A DNA stretch of 64,000 nt from Artocarpus heterophyllus (Eukaryota > Streptophyta > Magnoliopsida > Rosales > Moraceae). The stretch covers positions 11,412,235 through 11,476,234 of the forward strand of contig CM046345.1 of NCBI GenBank assembly GCA_025403435.1, in the 5' to 3' direction. Of this stretch, positions 56,966-64,000 are shown piece by piece (positions within the stretch are counted from its first letter, which is position 1; each line of letters opens with the position of its first letter). The notes below the pieces were generated by a model. It was not told where the DNA came from, searched no databases, and saw nothing but the letters and a program-made list of their open reading frames with translations. A program made the translations under genes and the position numbers.

Positions 56966-59257
56966 ACCGGGGGAAAAAAGTCCAGAAGGTGCTTATTCAT
57001 ATTTGCAGTGTTACATTGTATTTCATTAGAAAAACCATTTTCCAATATATTATTATATATTTCAAAAGTTAAATTTGACAGATTATACTTGATACCAAAT
57101 GTTATAACCTATATATACGTGTTTATATATAGGATTAGTCTTACATCTGGTACTGTTTCTTATTTGGACATGTATTTCAGCCATTGGATGGAGATTGAAC
57201 CGTTGTGATCTAAAGAAGAGAAAGTTAAAGAGAGAACAATGTATGTAGACACACATAGAGGCATATCCTAGAAAATATAACTAATATATTAAAAAATGTA
57301 GATCCCTAAACATAATGTCGTTTTATTCTTTTTTTATTATTTCTTGGTTTAAATTTCTTGAACGCATTTCTTTAGAGAGGAGAATTCCACCCCAAATCGT
57401 TACCCTAATTTCTTCCCTCTTTTTGTGATTGGCCTTCAATGTGGAAGATCGATATCATCAATTTGGTGCAACGTTCAATGCAAGTTTGAGCTTTCTTCCC
57501 TCTACCCAAATGCCAGTGACCTCCTCCGATATTGATGGTAGCTCCTCGTCCCCCTCTAGCATTTCATTTTTTCATGTCCTTGTATATTTATGAAGGATAT
57601 TAATTGAACCCTACTGTTTATGGATGAAGAATTCATTTTTGGGTTTGCTTAAAATAATGATTGAAAAGAAATTTTTTTTCCTCCCTTAAAGGGTTTGTCC
57701 TGGTTTGATGATTTTGGATGAATTCTTGTTTGTCCACTTAATGTCCATATCCATTGGACTAATTTTGTCATCCTCCAATCTAATTTCTTATTGTCTCATT
57801 GAGCCTCAATTTCACTTCACTTGAACTAAAGAAAACAAAGGTAAAAAAGAAAGGGGTGGTTCGAATTTGATGGTTTTAGTTGTTCAATTTTGATTTGAAT
57901 GTTGTATGCATTAATGTGATTGGGATTTTTTTTATATAGAAATTCCCAATTTCTACAAATGAAAATGAAAAAAAAAAATTCTCTAGCTTTTGATGTTCTT
58001 ATCTTCTTTTTGCTTTGTAGATATGAAAAAGGCTAAGCGATGGGGGGCTATTGAGCAAGAAACCCAACAATACCACTTTTATTTTTATTTTTTCGTTAAT
58101 GCAGGTAAACTTTGTGAAGCTGATAAATATAAACAAACTCAAAGAAGCAAATTCTAATTACAAAGATAGTAATTTTGGAGAGAGAAAATAATATGAATAG
58201 GCTTAGATTTGGTGTAACCCAACTCATTTTGGCCTCATTATTTTTGTCCTATACTTCATCAATATTTAGCCTATAGCCCTTAGATTGGGCACTACCAGTA
58301 GTGTGTATAAGTTGAGCGCTACCAAAAGTTACCGTTACATTTTAGCATTTTCAAATGACATTTCTCATGATCATATCTCATATAATTACACAATGGTTAC
58401 AAATTTAATCTAATAAAGTTACATATTGTTGCTCTTTCGTCCACCGATTTCGCTATTTTATGTACCTTGTCATTTACAAAGGTTAAAAAACATATGCTAT
58501 TTGCTTTCTTACTTCTTTATTTAATTAAAGTTACACCTTTACCCTTGATCTAAATATAATATTGCCACCATTTTAGGTCCCTATCCCTATTAACCAGTAT
58601 TCAACAGTACCTTGCCCAATAAAAACCAAATGTATGTCAAAATCGATACTAACTCAAAGCCCACATAAGCGCGGAATAAGAAATGGTGCCAGACCTAAGA
58701 CTAATCCTCTATATATATTTTACATTTAGATCTATATCAGTAGATATATTGACCTTTTAATTTAATAATTACACTATTAATATTTTTAAATTATTGGAAA
58801 ACTGAAGATTTATTCTGACTAGTTTCAACACTTAAAATTTTGACAAATATACATATATATATATATATATATATATTTCTGAGATAGCATTACATGCATG
58901 AATACGAATTAATAGAACAAGATGTTACATATTTATTTCTATAATACTTGCATTTTTATACGGCATTAGCACTTGCATTTAGGAATGATTTGATAATAGG
59001 AATACAGACTAAGGCACTGAATAAGCTATTTAGCACTAGAGTTTTCACTTTAAAAGATGTATCCCAGGTTTTTCCCAAAAAAAAAAAAAAAGGTAATTCA
59101 GATGCAAAGGATTAGCACGTATAAGTTATGTAAAAACAGTTATTATCTTATTAACATTGAATAAGAAAAATGATAGTACGTATCAAGGCGTGATAATATA
59201 AATTTACTAAGAAAATTACTAACAACATGATCAATATTATAACTCTTATAGAGCTAG
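56966..59257. other. Intergenic, no gene recognised
   Basis: AT-rich. An AT microsatellite at about 58853-58876 and a poly-A at 59079. A less AT-rich stretch at 57370-57570 has only short frames. The last 60 bases match the 3' flank of the first RING gene and are probably 3' UTR of the next gene. Confidence 0.45.
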
Positions 59258-60202
59258 CTAGCTAGGCAATTCGAATCGGCACAGTGGGCAATACTTGCTG
59301 TTCTGCAACCACTTGACAATGCAATCTCCATGAAAAAGGTGTGAACATGGCAACCTAGTCGCTTCCGAACCAACCAAAACATCCTCAAAACAAACCGAAC
59401 AAGTTATATCTTGTTTATTATTCTCCGAAACATAATCATTAATCTTCACCTTCTCCAAACCTTGGATTGACTCTTTACTCGCCGGCTCAAACCTAATTGT
59501 GTAATCATCAAGAGAAATATTACGTTCCTCTTCTGCGTCGTCGTTATCATAATCATGATCATCACCATCGTAAAAATCCTGGTCAGAAATCATAACTATC
59601 TCTTCATCATCGTCATAATAATTGTGAGGATCATGATTCCCATTATCCCATTCGTCATTGTTATTACTGTCATCAATATTGTTAACATTCTCGATCACAA
59701 TGAGAGAATTCTCATCTTCAGAAGTTTCGGGAAGTTCTTCCACAAAAGCATCAATTCCTACGTCCATACGCAAAAAACTACTCCTCCAACCATGATCAGC
59801 CATTCGGCGGCTGTATTCCAGAATGTCGTCGACCACGGACCAGCCCCACTCTAGGGTCGCCGCTGCCGCTGCGTGGACGTGCACCGTGGAGAGCATGCTT
59901 GCCACAGTGTCCCTCACCACGCTGCCGTTGCCGCCGAGCAGCGCGTCAAGAGGCAGCGAGAATAATTTCTGGAAAAGGGCCGAGCGGCCTGGCACTTGGA
60001 CGATTGCGGCGCCTGCGCCTGATTCTTCCGAATTAGAAGACGTGATCCTGCGAGTGGTGAACCGGGCGGTGATGTTGATGAACAAAGTATCGGTAGCGGA
60101 AGTCGTTAGGGGTTCGCCTGCCGGAGACAGAGGCTCGTCGATTTCGATGCAGTATCCGTTGACGGAAAGGGAGCGGAGCGACGTGGGAGAGTAGCTGGTC
60201 AT
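59258..60202 (-). CDS. RING-H2 zinc-finger protein, probable E3 ubiquitin ligase (third paralogue)
   Basis: 314 residues, one exon, start at MTSYSPTSLR. RING-H2 at the C terminus: C268-x2-C271-x14-C286-x-H288-x2-H291-x2-C294-x10-C305-x2-C308, ending CPLCRFELPS. The block DYTIRFEPASKESIQGLEKV and the whole RING are nearly the same as in the gene at 16001, and the 3' flanks also match, so these two are the closest pair. A long Asp/Asn/Glu-rich region (about 165-235, with DDDEE and YDGDDHDYDNDD) is expanded relative to the 225-residue paralogue. The N-terminal part contains ITARFTTRR and RDTVASMLSTVH, both shared within the family. A TATA-like CTTTATATC lies about 80 bases upstream on the minus strand. 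Apparently intact. Confidence 0.88.
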   Translation of the reverse strand: MTSYSPTSLRSLSVNGYCIEIDEPLSPAGEPLTTSATDTLFINITARFTTRRITSSNSEESGAGAAIVQVPGRSALFQKLFSLPLDALLGGNGSVVRDTVASMLSTVHVHAAAAATLEWGWSVVDDILEYSRRMADHGWRSSFLRMDVGIDAFVEELPETSEDENSLIVIENVNNIDDSNNNDEWDNGNHDPHNYYDDDEEIVMISDQDFYDGDDHDYDNDDAEEERNISLDDYTIRFEPASKESIQGLEKVKINDYVSENNKQDITCSVCFEDVLVGSEATRLPCSHLFHGDCIVKWLQNSKYCPLCRFELPS

Positions 60203-60911
60203 GTTGAGAGAGATAGAGAAAAGAGATGAGGAGAAGAAGAGAGGGACATACAGGGTTGATGAACAAGGAAGCGTAGATATAAAGAGTAAGAACTAATTTA
60301 AGTTCTCTTTTTAATTAGAGTTCCAATCGAATCCTAAATCACAGAGTTTTAAATTTTAATTTAATCCGGTTGTTGATTTTAGCGTGTGTGCTTGTTCTCA
60401 GTATGGATTGTGCATACGTCACTAGGATAATGATATTAATTAATGCATTCTAATAATTTTTTAAAAAAAAGTAAATGAGACTTGTCACGTGATATAAGAA
60501 TTTAATTTATCATAAAATTTATGAAAATAGATGTATCAAAATTTTGTATTATTAAAGTAAGATTTTTATTATTTTTATTATTGCGTATTTATTAGTAACA
60601 AAGTAAAATTTCAATTTTATGATATATCGTGACTTTGTTTTTATTTGGATAAGTATTATCTTCTTTAAAAACATCAAGATTAATTTCTCTTTTAAGATGA
60701 ATTTAGGACTTTTTTTCTTTCAAGAATGATTATTTTTTTTTGTACAAAAAAAAGCTTTTATTAAAATTACAAATAAGAGAAAAACCTTTAAAAGCAATGC
60801 ATAAAAGAATAAAATCATTATTGATATAGTGCATAATTTGCTATCCCAAACTTTTAGTCTGTTAACACTATGTGGTGCAACCAGAAGGGTTTGTAGTCAA
60901 AAGTCAAGAGC
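60203..60911. other. 5' flank of the third RING gene, including a duplicated block
   Basis: 60380-60860 is homologous to 34800-35300. The remainder holds no gene. Confidence 0.55.
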
Positions 60912-62065
60912 AAAAAGTTTAAAAGTTGCAAAGGTCCATCTATGGACTCAAGCAAGCTTCAAGATCTTGAAACTTGAGATTTGATGAGGGGTCGAGTCTT
61001 ATGGTTTCGATCAAAACATTGATGAACCTTGTGTATACAAGTACATCAAAGAAAAAAAAGGTGGTCTTCTTAGTTCTTTGTGTAAATGATATCCTACTCA
61101 TTAGAAATGATGTAGGGATGTTATCTAATGTAAAGAAATGGCTCGCCAACTAATTCCAAATGAAAAATTTGGGTGAGGCAAGTTATGTTCTTAGAATCCA
61201 ACTCATAAGAGATCGCAAGAACAAAATGTTGTCGTTGTCTCAGGTATCGTATATCAATAAAGTACTTATGAGATTTTCAATACAAAACTCTAAGAAAGGT
61301 AATTTACCTACAAGTCATGGAGTTTATCTTTTAAAAGAGCAGTGTCCTAAGACACCTCAAAAGGAAGAATACATGAGACGGGTACCCTATGCATCTGTAG
61401 TGGGAAGTCTAATGTATGCCATGTTGTGTACAAGACCTGATTTTTACTATATGGTGGGTATAGTCAGTTGGTATCAATCTAACCCAGGATTAGATCATTG
61501 AGTAGTGGTTAAACATATTCTCAAGTATCTCAGGAGAACGAGAAACTATATGTTGGTATATTTTGGTGAGTATTTAATTCCCACTGGATACACTGATTCT
61601 GATTCTCAATCAGACAAAGACACACGTAAATCTACATTTGGATCCATGTTTACTTTTGATGGTGGAGTCATAGTTTGAAGAAGCATCAAACAATCTTGTA
61701 TGGTTGATTCAACTATGGAAGCTGAATATGTGGCTGCTTATAAAGCAGCTAAAGAAGCTGTTTGACTCTGTAAGTTCTTAAATGATCTGGAAGTCGTTCC
61801 AGGCATGGATAAACCACTCACACTGTATTGTGATAATAGTGGTACAGTGGCAAATTCAAAAGAAATTAAAAGCCACAAAAAGGGAAGGCATATAGAGCGA
61901 AAATATCATTTGATCAGAAAGATAGTACATCGAGGCGATGTGGAAGTTATGAAGATAGCATCAAATAAAAACTTTGCTGACCCTTTTACCAAGACGTTAC
62001 CTGCAAAGAGCTTCGAGGGTCACTTGGAAGACTTAGGTCTTAGAGACCTGTCTCACCTGCTTTAG
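60912..62065 (+). pseudogene. 3' part of a Ty1-copia polyprotein (RT end and RNase H)
   Basis: Opens within RT: LQRSIYGLKQASRS, stop, NLRFDE, then a VNDILLIRND version of the YVDD region, KNLGEASYVLRIQLIRDRKN, the YASVVGSLMYAMLCTRPDFYY block and LKYLRRTRNYML. RNase H follows: GYTDSDSQSDKDTRKST, STMEAEYVAAYKAAKEAV, LYCDNSGTV, KGRHIERKYHLIRKIV, and the end DPFTKTLPAKSFEGHLEDLGL. In-frame stops include TGA at 61499, near 61676 and near 61762, each where the family has Trp, plus earlier ones. The region upstream (Gag, protease, integrase, most of RT) is missing. Confidence 0.85.
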
Positions 62066-62079
62066 GGCAAGTGGGAGAT

Positions 62080-64000
62080 TGTTGGGTTTGGTGCCCTAAA
62101 AGCTGTGACAATGTACATATTATTAATAAATAAATAAATAAAGTGACATTTATAATTATTTTAGTTGCTTATATGTATTATGAATACATTTATAAACATC
62201 AAGAAAATTTCATGATTATTTATGTAACTATAAATTTAGCATATAAGTTGTATATGCTTAGGATAAAATTTATAGATAATAATCTAAATAGTCCGTAATA
62301 ATTAATTAAAGTTTGGGATCTTTAATTAAATATTACAAGTATAGTCTAATCTCATTTAGAATAAAATAGTCTTATCTAGGCTATTAATGTAGAGACATTG
62401 GATTGAAAGTACTTTACATAATGAGATTATATAGGAATGGATCATATAAATTATGAATCTCTAATAATCATCTGTTATAAATAGAGTATTCAAATTTATC
62501 ACTATGATTATTATATATTTGACATTCTTAATCCTGAGTATTTATTAGACTTTCATTTATCACATTATGTTTTTTGACTTGTATGGTAAGATTTGTCTAA
62601 ACGCATATCATAACTTAGCATCTTGGAAACATAATGTAATAAATGGCTGGGAATAATATTATATAGATATGGAATCTATTCCTTCCCTATAGAAGTTAGA
62701 AAAATAGTTCTCTTGCATAATGATTCAAAGTTTGAACAGTTGAGCGCTCGTTCATAATAAGATTATGAATTAACTGTTTATTAGAGAATTATTGGAACTC
62801 AAGGATAAAGATATAACAAGAGAGGTAAACAAAAATTGAACCTAGCTCTTATTATGAACTATTTATGGAGAACTGACTTATATGTAATGATTATATCAAT
62901 GGACTACTCACTAATTTTCTTTCAGTAATTTTCACTATAATATCAAAAGTTTAGTTTCAGGTTTTTAGTTGAGTAATACTGAAACTAATAAATTTGACAC
63001 ATTAATTAAAGAGTTTGATTAGTTGTCAAATTTATTGGAGCTTGGGTTGTAAGTCCTTAGGTCCCCAATACCACCTCTATAACACTATATTGGATTTAAT
63101 GTATAGAATGAATTATACATATTTAATTTAGAATTATTGAATTCTGAATTAATTATTTCACACTTGAGTTATTAATGTGACACACAAAAATGTTCTCTAT
63201 GACACATAATGCAATATGATAAATGTTGTCACATTTAACTGAGCATTAGTTAAATTAATTAATTGATTATATTTAATTAATGAGAGTAATTAAATATGTT
63301 TTAAATTAGTTAATTGATAATATTTGAATAATGAGATTATTTAAATATAATTTTAATTTTGTGTATGACACATGTGTGGTGGGACCACATTTTATCTTTT
63401 CCTACTTGGACACAAAATTGAATTATTAATTAATTTAAAATCTAATTTTTAATAAATATGATTTATTTTTAAATTTAGATATATATATATATACATGGTT
63501 TTGAACCAAATCTTATATATATATATATATATAAGATTTTATTATATATTTATATATATATATATATAAACGTTTAAGTTTAAGTTTTAAATTAAAAAAA
63601 AAAGGAAACGTAAGTTTACGCTTTCGTAAACAAATTTATATATATATATATATCTAAATAAAAGTTTAAAGAATCTTTTTTTGGTGATTCGTTTTTAGAA
63701 TAACAAAATGATAAGTAATGTAGAGTATATCCATTCTTTATATATCTGATATGTTGGTTGTTTTAGATTTAAAGTAAATTAAAATTAATTGAAAAATAAC
63801 TAATTGTTCAGACATAAAAAGGTAGAGATAACAATTATCTCTACATATCAATCTTTTTCACGTAACTTTCACAGAGAAAAAAACTGAGAGTTCTTCTCCA
63901 AAAAAACAGTTTGTCATCTCATGTGTTGAGCACATAGTAGATTCAAAAAAGTATGAGGTTAATTCATTCTTACAGTTTAACGCCCACTCATCTTTCCATT
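62080..64000 (+). repeat. 3' LTR of the copia element, running off the window
   Basis: Starts TGTTGGGTTTGGTGCCC directly after a purine tract (GGGCAAGTGGGAGAT, 62065-62079). No terminal CA with flank could be defined before the window end, so the LTR is at least 1.9 kb or ends shortly outside. It contains several TA microsatellites (63478-63560 and 63640-63655). Confidence 0.7.

Noticed and set aside
1..64000. tRNA or rRNA genes
   Set aside because: No cloverleaf with A and B boxes or rRNA segment was recognised by reading; only the tRNA-complementary primer sites were found.

Overview
The window is repeat-rich nuclear DNA from a flowering plant, most likely a eudicot. The evidence is a dense nest of plant LTR retrotransposons (Tat and Tekay/Del Ty3-gypsy, and Ty1-copia), plant hAT transposons, MITEs, AT-rich intergenic DNA, and three plant-type RING-H2 genes. 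I cannot name the species. Only a small part of the window is ordinary host coding sequence: three RING-H2 paralogues, all on the minus strand (16001-16678, 18152-18976, 59258-60202).

Layout from the left. Bases 1-1714 are the 3' end of a Tat-lineage Ty3-gypsy element, including a 635-bp LTR. At 1770-10754 is a complete, very young LTR element on the minus strand. It has two 2361-bp LTRs with one difference noticed, a GGTAG target duplication and an initiator-Met primer site. Its termini are of Tekay/Del type, but it has no gag-pol. Its interior instead carries an intronless LOG-like cytokinin-activation gene and a small Cys-rich basic ORF that resembles the nucleic-acid-binding proteins of some plant RNA viruses. 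I regard this as the most unusual object in the window. A copia-like LTR (10771-13039), a LINE RNase H scrap and MITEs follow, then the first two RING genes.

A full-length Tat element with a TATAT duplication occupies 19328-30142. Its gag-pol carries twelve in-frame stops and one frameshift, but a long antisense ORF near its 3' LTR is open and has its own TATA box. Next come a decayed ZMYM1-like hAT gene split by a solo LTR (30898-33974), and a second Tat-like element in the opposite orientation (35891-44151) whose reverse transcriptase and RNase H are deleted. After CACTA-like and TIR remnants, an apparently intact hAT element (48317-52640, TSD GGTTTTGA) encodes an uninterrupted transposase of about 700 residues between GC-rich subterminal arrays. 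A 2988-bp solo LTR (53973-56960), the third RING gene and a truncated copia element with its 3' LTR (60912 to the end) close the window.

How the parts relate. The transposable elements are layered on each other, with insertion into older copies visible at several junctions. The three Tat-family copies share an antisense gene with a PF04195-like domain and a CTATAAATAG-type promoter. The RING genes look like a dispersed local duplication; an upstream block shared by 34800-35290 and 60380-60860 suggests a fourth copy that was lost.
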